Of a stretch of 64,000 bases of DNA, positions 16,956 through 25,392 are shown piece after piece. The notes under the pieces are model-generated. The model was not told the origin of the DNA. It did not search any database and worked only from the letters and a program-made list of their open reading frames with translations. The position numbers and the translations under genes were made by a program. Source of the DNA: Planctomycetaceae bacterium. GTDB taxonomy: Bacteria > Planctomycetota > Planctomycetia > Planctomycetales > Planctomycetaceae. Location: positions 1 to 64,000 of the forward strand of contig JACKHO010000011.1 in NCBI GenBank assembly GCA_020638955.1. The letters are read 5' to 3'. The first letter of the stretch is position 1. Each line of letters starts with the position of its first letter.

Positions 16956-17205
16956 GATCTCCCTGCCTTGTGGAAACGAGCTCCGACAACGTGTCGTGCT
17001 CTGGCGACTGTACGGGATGACCCAGAAGACGAGAGAATGTGTTCCCAGCTCCGCGTCGATCATCAAATCGCGATCAGGGCACAGAACGAACTCCATTCTC
17101 CCCAGGAGATGTCCCTGCCAGGCCATCTCCTGTTCCTTTTGGGCCGCCACTTTCAGGCGAACAAATTCTCCCAAAAATCCCCGCCAATCACGACCATCAC
17201 AACTT
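16956..17205 (-). ncRNA. Candidate bridge RNA region of the IS110 element
   Basis: About 250 bp between the transposase start and the element's right end hold no convincing gene. In IS110-subgroup elements the 5' non-coding end encodes a structured bridge RNA with target- and donor-binding loops. The assignment is by position only; I did not fold the sequence or match loops to the insertion site. Confidence 0.35.
17174..17205 (-). repeat. Right inverted repeat of IS110 element (32 bp)
   Basis: Reverse complement begins aagttgtgatggtcgtgatt; partner of 16004-16035 with one mismatch. A short further match (ttgt) lies outside both copies, offset by one base. Confidence 0.85.
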
Positions 17206-17207
17206 AC

Positions 17208-17432
17208 AAGGCAGCAAAGTGGGACGTGGAAGTCCGGGTTTACAACGTTCGCAAGCACATTACGCCCGACTTGACTCCCTTCCTCATGGCGGCGAAATTA
17301 ACGAATACGCCGGAACTTGGGGGATGGCTGGAACAGGGGACTGGCGAAGCAGTGTGCGCACCACTGGGGCCACTGCTGGTTGTGCGGCACAACCGCGCTG
17401 GCCACGAGAAGATTGCGGAGTTGGTCAAGTAG
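17208..17432 (+). pseudogene. 3' remnant of the secreted-protein gene split by IS110
   Basis: The frame from 17208 encodes about 74 residues, KAAKWDVEVRVYNVRKHI onward to HEKIAELVK, with no start or ribosome site of its own. Planctomycete proteins of the upstream type typically continue from a LLVIxT strand into a (K)VYxVRxL motif, exactly the join made by removing the element between 15985 and 17208. It is therefore the separated C-terminus of the gene starting at 15122. Confidence 0.75.
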
Positions 17433-17533
17433 GCGATTATTCATTCTGTATGGATGCAAATTCGCGTGATATTCGTTGGCAGCATTTCGCCTTATGAATG
17501 AAAGGACCCGTTCTTCAGGCAGGTGATTCACAG

Positions 17534-18562
17534 ATGAATCTTCGTGAGCAGTTGTTTGTTGTTCTTGCGGTTTCGTCGATTCTGTTCATTGTGGGGGCCG
17601 GTGCCTTCTGGGTTGCCTTGGGGAGCACTCCTATCCAGATTCCCTGGTTGGCAGTTCCTGGATACGCCCTCTTGTATGGTGCATTGGCATTGCTTGCTTT
17701 CTTTCCGCCGCTGATGCCGCGGCAGATGCTGAACAGGGTTTTGCTGTGGCTTGCGGTTGCCTCTGGTCTGCTGCTCGTGCCAGCAGTTTACAGTACCTTG
17801 GCTCCTGGTTTTCTGTTCGCCAATGATGGCCCACCAAGGATATCGCTCGATCCCGTCTACCCCGGCGGCACGGAGGATTATTACATCAACGGGCTCAATG
17901 TCCGTTATGCTCCCACCTTAAAACGTCCACCGCAGGGGGCGAATTTCGATTTCACGATTTTCATGTCCTCGAAAACCAGTGGATCCGGGGGAGGTGTGTT
18001 GTCCGCGGCTGCACCGCAATTCACGGAAGCAGATGGCTACGGAAACTCGCTGACGTTCCTGTGGGTGCGACAAGGCGTCATGCGTGCCACCGATGACAAT
18101 GGCGGTTTTGCCGAAATCGACTGGAACGGACGAGTTCCCAAACTTGTCGACTCAAAAGCGTTTCCACGAAATGTCTCTGCACGTGGTCCTTCGCTGATGG
18201 CAAATCGATTGGCACGTGTTGGTCCCCTCCTGGCTTTCCTCACGCCGTTTCTCTCCTGGTTTCTGCTTCTCCTGGCGTTTTCTTGGAATCCAGGCAGTCT
18301 CAATTCATCGGCCCTGTTCTGGGTGCCAGGGCTCATTCTTGCGGCGGGATTGGCACTCATAGTTTGTGTGATGGGCTCGGAATGGTTGCCGGGGAGAGCG
18401 CTCGACAAAGTGGCGCGCAGTTGCGTGTTTGCGGGGCCAGCGGTTCTGGCATTACTGGTGGGGACGTTGAGTTCAGCCTGGATACTGCTGCTGAAACGCT
18501 CCGAGTGTGATGACCTCTGGCGTCAATCGCCGGGGCGTAAGAAGTCGCGTGGTCGAAACTGA
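17534..18562 (+). CDS. Polytopic membrane protein, function unknown
   Basis: 342 residues from the ATG at 17534, chosen because AGGCAGGTG lies upstream; an in-frame ATG at 17498 has no ribosome site. Three hydrophobic helices in the first 90 residues, an extracytoplasmic-looking domain (about 95-225, with a GGTEDYYINGLNV motif and Gly/Ser-rich loop), then three further helices. The basic tail suggests a cytoplasmic C-terminus. No family recognised. Followed by a small ccttttgtaaaaagg hairpin at about 18571. Confidence 0.75.
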   Translation: MNLREQLFVVLAVSSILFIVGAGAFWVALGSTPIQIPWLAVPGYALLYGALALLAFFPPLMPRQMLNRVLLWLAVASGLLLVPAVYSTLAPGFLFANDGPPRISLDPVYPGGTEDYYINGLNVRYAPTLKRPPQGANFDFTIFMSSKTSGSGGGVLSAAAPQFTEADGYGNSLTFLWVRQGVMRATDDNGGFAEIDWNGRVPKLVDSKAFPRNVSARGPSLMANRLARVGPLLAFLTPFLSWFLLLLAFSWNPGSLNSSALFWVPGLILAAGLALIVCVMGSEWLPGRALDKVARSCVFAGPAVLALLVGTLSSAWILLLKRSECDDLWRQSPGRKKSRGRN

Positions 18563-18601
18563 CCATTCGGCCCTTTTGTAAAAAGGATTGGCTCGGAATC
18601 C

Positions 18602-19846
18602 CTACCTGGTTGTCGGGAACTGGACGACAGTCATTTTGCCGTAGCCGACTGGCCAGCGGCTGTCGACTTCAACTTCGCCGACGAAGTCCTCGTCATTGAG
18701 TTCTGCGTTGAAGTCCCGCTGAAGTTTTCCCGTCCGGTCGACGTACAATTTGATGAGATAACGTCCGGGCGGGAGTCGCTGAGCTGTGATTTCGTTGGCC
18801 CACTTGCTGTCTCTGGGAGCAGTGAGGCTGAGAGAATGTTGCCACAGCTTTCCCTTTCCGAATACGGGTCGATCTGAGGTGGCCACACGAAATGGGGACC
18901 AGCCGGAGTCGGTTTGACGGTAAAGGTCGGCCTGCAGCAGCATTTTATCAAACGACTCTGGCACTCCTTCAATTTTCAGCCAAATGTCCGTCACGACTGA
19001 AACTTCGCCGACAGCCTTCGGGAGTTGATCAGTTGATTTGTATTTCCCCGCTACGACGGCTGCATAGTCGTCAATGAACCGGCGGAACTGTTTGTAGCTG
19101 CGGTCACCCACCACCATTTTCTGCCCGCCGCCGTGCTCCACCTGCATGGTCGGTTTCATCAGCAGCAGACTCCCTTCCGGCTCCTTCGGATCAATAAGTC
19201 CGTGTTCAACCATGTAGGCCAGCGTGGCAGCCGGATCATTCAACTTGATCCAGGAGACCTGCTCTCCATGCTCCGTCACCTGTTTCTGGTTTCGGTCGGG
19301 TGAATGGCAGGCGGCGCAGCGTCCCACTTCCGTCCAAATGTTTTCCATGAACGAAGCCAGTACCCGGTCCTGTCTCGCATGACGGATGACCTCATCGGGA
19401 ATTTGCGGACCAATGGGCTCTGCCTTGGCCGATGAATTCAAAACTTTCGGATCACTCACTGCAGCCTGAATCCACGCTCGAAATGCTTCGTATTCCAGGC
19501 GACGCACTTTCTCTGTCACCAAATTCGGCTTTTCTGGAGCCCGCGCAATAAACTGCAGCAGTTTGGAGTTGTCGGGCTTTTCGACGTCAATCAGTCCGCC
19601 AGCAACGAGCGACGTAAACGTCTCCGTCTGCGTCGGCCGAATGTATTCCTTCAGGTCGACGCCACTGAGATGGCATTCCGAACAGCTCGACGGTTTCTGC
19701 GACTGCAGGATGGGGAGAATGCGCTGCTCGAAAACGGCGAGCGAATTTGTCCCCTTTGGCGATTGGCCCAAAGCCAACGGCGAACTCATGAAAAGAAAAA
19801 CACCAACGACATTCAGGAGAACAACGGCCAGTGCGTGGGGCTTCAT
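18602..19846 (-). CDS. Secreted protein with two CxxCH motifs (planctomycete cytochrome c-like)
   Basis: 414 residues from the ATG at 19846, where a clean signal peptide begins (ends near ALGQS); longer in-frame starts up to 19936 overlap the MscS gene. CSECH (Cys55/Cys58/His59) and CAACH (Cys177/Cys180/His181) are covalent haem-attachment motifs, each in a similar context (ILPILQSQ..., ENIWTEVG...), suggesting a duplicated cytochrome-like unit. The C-terminal 120 residues form a separate beta domain. It directly follows the MscS gene with no clear functional link. Probably periplasmic and redox-active. Confidence 0.8.
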   Translation of the reverse strand: MKPHALAVVLLNVVGVFLFMSSPLALGQSPKGTNSLAVFEQRILPILQSQKPSSCSECHLSGVDLKEYIRPTQTETFTSLVAGGLIDVEKPDNSKLLQFIARAPEKPNLVTEKVRRLEYEAFRAWIQAAVSDPKVLNSSAKAEPIGPQIPDEVIRHARQDRVLASFMENIWTEVGRCAACHSPDRNQKQVTEHGEQVSWIKLNDPAATLAYMVEHGLIDPKEPEGSLLLMKPTMQVEHGGGQKMVVGDRSYKQFRRFIDDYAAVVAGKYKSTDQLPKAVGEVSVVTDIWLKIEGVPESFDKMLLQADLYRQTDSGWSPFRVATSDRPVFGKGKLWQHSLSLTAPRDSKWANEITAQRLPPGRYLIKLYVDRTGKLQRDFNAELNDEDFVGEVEVDSRWPVGYGKMTVVQFPTTR

Positions 19847-19883
19847 GTCAGGGCAATTCTTCAAAAGGATGACAACAGACACA

Positions 19884-20993
19884 TCATTCGGTCTCGCCAT
19901 TTTGCGGCGACGTTTCACTACGATCGAGTTCTTCAAACTCCGATTTCGCTCGATCCAGTTCTCTTTGTAGTCGATCCAGTCGCCATCTTCTTCTCAAATC
20001 ACTCGACTCGGACTGAGTGCCACCTTCTTGCTCAGCTTCGAGGCGAGAAATCATTTCCTGGAGACGATCAATCCGATCCGCCAGAAGCGCCTTCTGGAAA
20101 ATGGCTCCATCGGGTGAGCTTTGGACCCCATCATAGATCCGCGCATTCTCGTCGAGCCGACTGGGTAGCACGGCCTGAGTCGGGTCAACCTGTCGCTGAT
20201 TCATGAACGACGGAGACACAATTTCAATGCGGGCCGAATGCAGGATTTCGAGCATCATTTCACGCAGTCGCGACGTGGCGCCCAGCAGATGACTTTTTGT
20301 GTCTTCCAGTGTTCCGGCAATGCGGTAGGTCACAGAGAAATCACCAAGCTCCAGAATTTGAACAAACGGTTTGGTCAGACCAGCGTCTTCGGCGGCCTGC
20401 ACGAGCAACGCAGCAATTCGGCGTTGCCCGTGGTCATAGCCGAGAGAAACGGTTGCTGAAATGACTGTTCCTTTTGAACTGATGACCCGTACCGGATTAG
20501 TGACGAGGTACATACTCGGCAATGTCACCAAGTCGCTTTCCGGCGTCTGGACTTCCGTGTGAAACAGCGTGATTTTCGACACGCGGCCCTTGTGATCGCC
20601 CACTTCAATAAAGTCTCCAGGACCGAAGTTTCCTACCTTCCGCAGCATAATTCCCGCCATGGCATTGCTGACGAAAGACGTTGATGCCACAGCAATCGCA
20701 GCGGAAATCCCCAGGCCAAACAGGCCTGCAATAATCTGAACGACGTTGGCCTCACCGTCGTCAATTCCCTGATAGGCGGCGACGACAATCAAGAAAATCA
20801 ATAGTCCAGAGAGAGCGATAATTCCTCGCTTCGCATAACGCGTCCACTGGCTGGTTGACTTTCCTGTTTCGTCTGGAATCGACCGAACATAGACGACGGC
20901 CAGGCAGGCAATTGCCAGCAAATTCAGCACCAGCAGAAACGGAATGTGCGAGATGCTGAGGATGTCAATAAAGAATTGAAGTAGTACCTGCAT
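19884..20993 (-). CDS. MscS-family mechanosensitive ion channel
   Basis: 369 residues from the ATG at 20993, with GGGAAAG upstream. Three N-terminal helices; the third, pore-lining, is the Gly/Ala-rich LFGLGISAAIAVAS with the downstream FVSNAMAG. The beta domain follows (FGPGDFIEVGDHKGRV, LVTLPSMYLVTNPV), then the alpha/beta vestibule with YDHGQRRIAALL. The last 70 residues are strongly charged with repeated Arg/Glu/Leu, a probable coiled coil beyond the standard fold. MscS channels open under membrane tension and release solutes on osmotic down-shock. Confidence 0.9.
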   Translation of the reverse strand: MQVLLQFFIDILSISHIPFLLVLNLLAIACLAVVYVRSIPDETGKSTSQWTRYAKRGIIALSGLLIFLIVVAAYQGIDDGEANVVQIIAGLFGLGISAAIAVASTSFVSNAMAGIMLRKVGNFGPGDFIEVGDHKGRVSKITLFHTEVQTPESDLVTLPSMYLVTNPVRVISSKGTVISATVSLGYDHGQRRIAALLVQAAEDAGLTKPFVQILELGDFSVTYRIAGTLEDTKSHLLGATSRLREMMLEILHSARIEIVSPSFMNQRQVDPTQAVLPSRLDENARIYDGVQSSPDGAIFQKALLADRIDRLQEMISRLEAEQEGGTQSESSDLRRRWRLDRLQRELDRAKSEFEELDRSETSPQNGETE

Positions 20994-21109
20994 GAAGCTT
21001 TCCCGCCGAGTCGGCATCGAGATGATGGAGCATCATTCCAGGCAATACAGTCTACTGCACCGATCCACATCGAGCGAATTACGCGAGGGCGGTTTTGATT
21101 CTGCTCGAA

Positions 21110-21529
21110 CTATTCGTACGTCTTCCCGCGAATCCAGTACACGCCAACGGAAATGCATAGAATCGCAAAACCGATTCCGCCGACCAGTTCCGTTTTGCCA
21201 TTGATCAATGCAATCGTCGATCCCAGGATGATCAGGCTGCCCAATCCTAAAGCGAGCACTCCCATGATTTGACGCCAGCCAAACTCAAAGCCAGCGCTTC
21301 GTTTCCCCCGTTTGCGATTGCGATTTCCACGACTCCCGCGCGAACGCGCCGGCGGTTCGTAGTCATCATCTTCGACTTCATCGTCCAGAAAGTCGTCGTC
21401 GTCCACTTCATTCGCGCCGCCCGTAGGCACGGCAACTGGCTTGGAGCATTGAGGGCAACGAATGGTTTTTCCGGCGAGAGAATCCTTGAGTTTGAGCTGC
21501 CGCCCGCAACGACATTTGGTGATGATCAT
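21110..21529 (-). CDS. Zinc-ribbon membrane protein
   Basis: 139 residues from the ATG at 21529 (a GTG at 21556 is the alternative). Cys6-x-Cys8 and Cys25-x2-Cys28 form a short zinc ribbon. An acidic stretch (about 38-53, mostly Asp/Glu) and a basic Arg/Gly stretch (about 57-73) follow, then two transmembrane helices. Ribbon-acidic linker-helix proteins are frequent in planctomycetes with unknown roles. It is followed 64 bp upstream by its own apparent promoter region and is not clearly in an operon. Confidence 0.75.
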   Translation of the reverse strand: MIITKCRCGRQLKLKDSLAGKTIRCPQCSKPVAVPTGGANEVDDDDFLDDEVEDDDYEPPARSRGSRGNRNRKRGKRSAGFEFGWRQIMGVLALGLGSLIILGSTIALINGKTELVGGIGFAILCISVGVYWIRGKTYE

Positions 21530-21592
21530 CTTCTTCTTCGGTAGTCTAACTGCCACTTGGCTTGAACTGCGTACATCTGTACGCGATGTAGA

Positions 21593-23032
21593 TTAACCGT
21601 TGGCAGGCAGCTTTTCCAGATCGGCCCGCGAAGTTGAATACGTTTCATGGTACGCCATGGCGTTTTGATCAGGCGTGAGTTCGTGCAGTGAGCAGAATTC
21701 CGTATAGAGTCCCGGCCACCAGTTCTCGTGTTCCGTGAGACCTTCCTCCTTCCACGCGGACCAGTTCATAAGCACTTTGGACCAGCAGGCATCACCGTAG
21801 GACAACGCTTCGTTGATGTCGGCGAACTCGCTGACGTACCAGTCTCGACCAATGCGGGCATGTAGAACTTCGTCGGCCCAGTCAAAGTCTTGGAAGACCT
21901 TGGAGAGACCATCACCCGAAGCGGTTCCGACTTCCCATTCGAAGCGTTTGCCAGTCTTCGTCATGAGCCCTTGTTCAATGAAGAACAGCACCGCGTGGCG
22001 TTCCCAGGCATCGAGTTGTGTATTCAGACCGAGCGCCCAAGTGTGATTGACTCGCACAAACTGCGGCCAGTCAATCCCCAGCGAGACAAAGCCCACCTCA
22101 CCGAGCATGGCATGCCGCGCTTCGTCCCACAACTGACGGGTCATGTCGCGATAATAGCCCCACGGCTTGTCCGGCGTTTCCGCCAGAATGGTGGCCATCA
22201 TTTCAGGAACATCAATCTCCCGCAAACGCTTGAAATACATCATGAGCGTTTTGTCGCGGGGATGAAATTTCGAATCGTACAAAAACTCTTCAGCGTGGAC
22301 GCCCATGTTGTAAGGATCAGCAAACCGCTCGTCCCGTTGTGGGACTTTCTCGATGGGCCGAGGTGAGTCGGCGTACCTGACTTCGTATGCCTTTGACTCG
22401 GCAGGCTGCGTGCCATCGAGATCCCCCGAGCATGCCAGCATGACGCGAAGATTCTCCAGCCAAGGTTGATCCGCTTCAGGAAGAGGCAACCGAGACAGAG
22501 CTTCGCTCCCGTACTCGGCAATTTCATCGAATTCGACTTTCGCAAAACGCAACAGTCGCCAGGTCGGATGGTCGGCCAGTTTGTTTGTGTCAGCCATGTA
22601 GCGGTCGAGTGATCGTACGACCGCTGGGGCGGCAACACCGTACACGCCGTGCAGGAACTCTTCGGTTGTCGGGGCGAACTGGATTTCACGAAGCAGTATG
22701 TCGAGATGCGAGTTTGGGATTTTCTCCAAACCGAGCGGCGGTTGCCGCATTTCGCTGACTCGTTCACGCAAAGCGGTGCAGTGTTCTGCAGCGTAATGGG
22801 CATGCAGGCTGAATCCCATTTTCAGTTCGTAAACTGGTTCACCCGGGATGCGCCAGGTCAGCATTTCCATAAGTCGTCGAAACGCGAAATGCAGCCGCAG
22901 CAGTCGCTGCACACATTCCTCAACGCCCATGCCAGGTTCGGCAGCCTCGTCGAATGCACACACACCAGCCAGGGCGGGTAAGTCATGCAGCGGCTTGTAG
23001 GTCTTGAGCAAGTCACTTGCGGGAGATGTCAT
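21593..23032 (-). CDS. Ferritin-like superfamily protein, possible di-iron enzyme
   Basis: 479 residues, no signal peptide or membrane segment. Two ExxH motifs (Glu304-Ala-Arg-His307 in WDEARHAML and Glu388-Val-Leu-His391 in ADEVLHARIG), each in a long helix, with additional helical Glu/His near 65-85, resemble the four-helix bundle metal site of ferritin-like di-iron proteins. It is longer than most such proteins, with an N-terminal extension. The gene lies 36 bp downstream of ligA, on the same strand, so they may share a transcript. The reaction is unknown; oxygenase or aldehyde-type chemistry is possible but unsupported here. Confidence 0.72.
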   Translation of the reverse strand: MTSPASDLLKTYKPLHDLPALAGVCAFDEAAEPGMGVEECVQRLLRLHFAFRRLMEMLTWRIPGEPVYELKMGFSLHAHYAAEHCTALRERVSEMRQPPLGLEKIPNSHLDILLREIQFAPTTEEFLHGVYGVAAPAVVRSLDRYMADTNKLADHPTWRLLRFAKVEFDEIAEYGSEALSRLPLPEADQPWLENLRVMLACSGDLDGTQPAESKAYEVRYADSPRPIEKVPQRDERFADPYNMGVHAEEFLYDSKFHPRDKTLMMYFKRLREIDVPEMMATILAETPDKPWGYYRDMTRQLWDEARHAMLGEVGFVSLGIDWPQFVRVNHTWALGLNTQLDAWERHAVLFFIEQGLMTKTGKRFEWEVGTASGDGLSKVFQDFDWADEVLHARIGRDWYVSEFADINEALSYGDACWSKVLMNWSAWKEEGLTEHENWWPGLYTEFCSLHELTPDQNAMAYHETYSTSRADLEKLPANG

Positions 23033-23068
23033 TGTTCTCTCCTGGTCTTCAGTAGGCGGAGTGATTGC

Positions 23069-25096
23069 TTACTCCGCCGAGGTTTGAATGAGTGCGAGGA
23101 AGTCATCTTCGGTGAGTACCTGGATGCCAAGTTCCTCGGCTTTCGCCAGTTTACTCCCCGCCTTTTCTCCAGCCACAACAAAATCAGTCTTTTTCGACAC
23201 GCTGCTCGCCGGCTTGCCGCCATGTTGCCGAATTGCTTCCTGGATGGATTCTCGCGTGAACTGCACAAGTGTCCCGGTGACGACAATCGACTTGCCTGCC
23301 AGAACCTGATTCGAGTTGCCCTCAGCCTCGTCCGACTGAGCAACAGGTTCGCCGAAGTTCAGTCGAAATCCCCGCAGCTCCTCGATAAGTTCGCGAACGG
23401 CTGGAGTCTGAAAGAAGTCGACCACTGCCTGAGCAATGACGTCTCCAATTTCATCGACGGCGGCCAGCGACTCGACCGACTGGTTCATGATTTCATCGAG
23501 CGTACCAAATCGATCAGCCAGCAGGCGGGCGTTGCTCGTGCCGATATGTCGGATGTTCAGTGCCGTCAGCAGTCGCCATAAGGGGCGTTCTTTGCTCGCT
23601 TCAATGCCTGCCAGCAGTTTATCAGCGGAGCGGACCTGCATTCTTTCGAGTGCGATCAAATCATCGCGACGATCCTTGAGTCGATAGATGTCGGCATAGC
23701 TCCGCAGGAAGCCAGCTTCGATGAGCTGCTCGATCCGCTTAATGCCCATGCCGTCGATATCCATCGCACCACGCGAAGCGAAGAACACGAGACGTTCCCG
23801 AATTTGGGCCGGGCATTCGATGTTCAGGCACCGAATGTAAACGCCGCCCTCATCCTGTTTGACCGGACCATTGCAGACCGGGCACGCTTCCGGAAACTCA
23901 AAGGGTACTTCGGTTCCATCGCGTCGATGCTCTTCGACACGCAGTACATGCGGAATGATTTTCCCCGCCTTCTCCACGACCACCCAGTCACCGACACAAA
24001 TTCCGAGGCGGCGTACTTCGTCGGCGTTATGCAGGCTCGCACGGGAAACGGTTGTCCCCGCAATTTGGACCGGTTCCAGATTTGCAACCGGCGTCAATGT
24101 CCCGGTCTTGCCAACCTGGATTTCAATGGATGCGACCTGCGTGACTGCCTCGTAACGTTCCCATTTGTACGCGATGAGCCAGCGCGGACTTTTGCTCGTG
24201 TTTCCGAGTTGCTCGCGGAGATCAAACTGATTCACCTTGATGACCAGTCCGTCCACTTCGATGTCGAGGTTGTGAACCTCTTCCATCATCTCCTGACATT
24301 GCTGCAGAATCGATTCAATGTCGGTGGCAATCCTGACGTTGGGCGTCGGCGGAATACCGAAGTCGCGCAGTTGTGTCAGGTAGTCCTGGTACGTTGTAAA
24401 CCCGGCTCCTTCCGTGGCACCAATGCCGTGGGCGAGGAAGCGCAGCTTGCGAGCGTGACAGAGTTTGGGGTCTAGCAGTTTGAGTGCTCCTGCAGCCGTG
24501 TTGCGGGGATTGGCATAAGGCGTCTCACCCCGCTTTTCCTGTTCGGCCTGCAGATGAGCGAAGTCCGAGTTGGCGATGTACGCCTCGCCACGCACTTCCA
24601 GAAGTGCGGGCACATTCGCGCCGGTCAGTCCGAGTGGGACGCCGCCAATAGTCCGAGCGTTGTGAGTGACATCATCACCGAACTGCCCGTCGCCCCGAGT
24701 GAGTGCCTGGACCAGTTGTCCGTTTTCGTAAATCAGTGCGAGGGCGACACCGTCGATTTTGTATTCAATGGAGTATTCGCACTGTGCCTCGGGGAGCAGT
24801 TTCCGGACGCGCTGTTCAAACTCTCGAACTTCTTCCTCGGAGTAGGAATTGTCAATCGACAGCATGGGCAACCGGTGAGCAACGGTCTCAAAGCCCTCGA
24901 TTGGTTCGCCACCCACTTTGTGTGTCGGACTGTCAGGCGAATCCAGTTCGGGATGCTGCAGCTCCAATGCTTCCAGCCGCTTCAACAGCTTGTCGAACTC
25001 CAAATCGGTGATTTCCGGGCGGGCGTCGACGTAATACAACCGGTTGTGCCGATTGAGGTCACGGCGGAGTTCATCAACTTCTTCTCGAGGCGTCAT
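23069..25096 (-). CDS. ligA: NAD-dependent DNA ligase LigA
   Basis: 675 residues from the ATG at 25096; this length and MTPREEV start fit the family, whereas an in-frame ATG at 25198 adds an atypical extension. Domain order: Ia (about 1-70), adenylation domain with catalytic Lys113 in YKIDG, OB fold, four-Cys zinc finger (ACPVCNG ... RCLNIECPAQ), helix-hairpin-helix repeats (GIKRIEQLI, NIRHIGTSNA) and a C-terminal BRCT domain with KSIVVTGTL and VSKKTDFVVAG. It seals nicks during replication and repair using NAD+. Confidence 0.97.
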   Translation of the reverse strand: MTPREEVDELRRDLNRHNRLYYVDARPEITDLEFDKLLKRLEALELQHPELDSPDSPTHKVGGEPIEGFETVAHRLPMLSIDNSYSEEEVREFEQRVRKLLPEAQCEYSIEYKIDGVALALIYENGQLVQALTRGDGQFGDDVTHNARTIGGVPLGLTGANVPALLEVRGEAYIANSDFAHLQAEQEKRGETPYANPRNTAAGALKLLDPKLCHARKLRFLAHGIGATEGAGFTTYQDYLTQLRDFGIPPTPNVRIATDIESILQQCQEMMEEVHNLDIEVDGLVIKVNQFDLREQLGNTSKSPRWLIAYKWERYEAVTQVASIEIQVGKTGTLTPVANLEPVQIAGTTVSRASLHNADEVRRLGICVGDWVVVEKAGKIIPHVLRVEEHRRDGTEVPFEFPEACPVCNGPVKQDEGGVYIRCLNIECPAQIRERLVFFASRGAMDIDGMGIKRIEQLIEAGFLRSYADIYRLKDRRDDLIALERMQVRSADKLLAGIEASKERPLWRLLTALNIRHIGTSNARLLADRFGTLDEIMNQSVESLAAVDEIGDVIAQAVVDFFQTPAVRELIEELRGFRLNFGEPVAQSDEAEGNSNQVLAGKSIVVTGTLVQFTRESIQEAIRQHGGKPASSVSKKTDFVVAGEKAGSKLAKAEELGIQVLTEDDFLALIQTSAE

Positions 25097-25392
25097 GGAG
25101 AATTCAGACAAATCAACAGGGAGACGATAGAAACAATGCAGACCGGATAAACAAAAGCCACGTGAAGCATAAAGGCCCGAGAGCGAATCGGCGAGCAAAG
25201 ACAGGGTTAGTAGTGGATAGTTGGTAGTTGGTGGGAGCAGTGCGACATGTCACCCTGCTTCCGTTCAACCTTCGACCCTCGACCATCAACCCCCATTTCC
25301 CAAACCGCAATTGAAACCGCATTCCTTCTGCCGGTATGATTTGGAGACGGTCGATTCACCCACTGTCATCTGACAGGAAGAACGAACAGCGC

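Larger units (their letters stand above)
15986..17207 (-). mobile_element. IS110-family insertion sequence (approximate ends)
   Basis: A one-gene element of roughly 1.2 kb inside the secreted-protein gene. Ends are inferred from where the host reading frame stops and resumes (LLVIETAE | KAAKWDVEV) and are uncertain by up to about 20 bp. Inside lie near-identical 32-bp inverted repeats (16004-16035 and 17174-17205). About 220-250 bp of non-coding DNA precedes the transposase, the position of the bridge RNA in the IS110 subgroup. No target duplication is obvious, as usual for this family. Confidence 0.8.

Noticed and set aside
18571..18585. ccttttgtaaaaagg hairpin as a terminator
   Set aside because: No run of T after the stem, so not a convincing intrinsic terminator.
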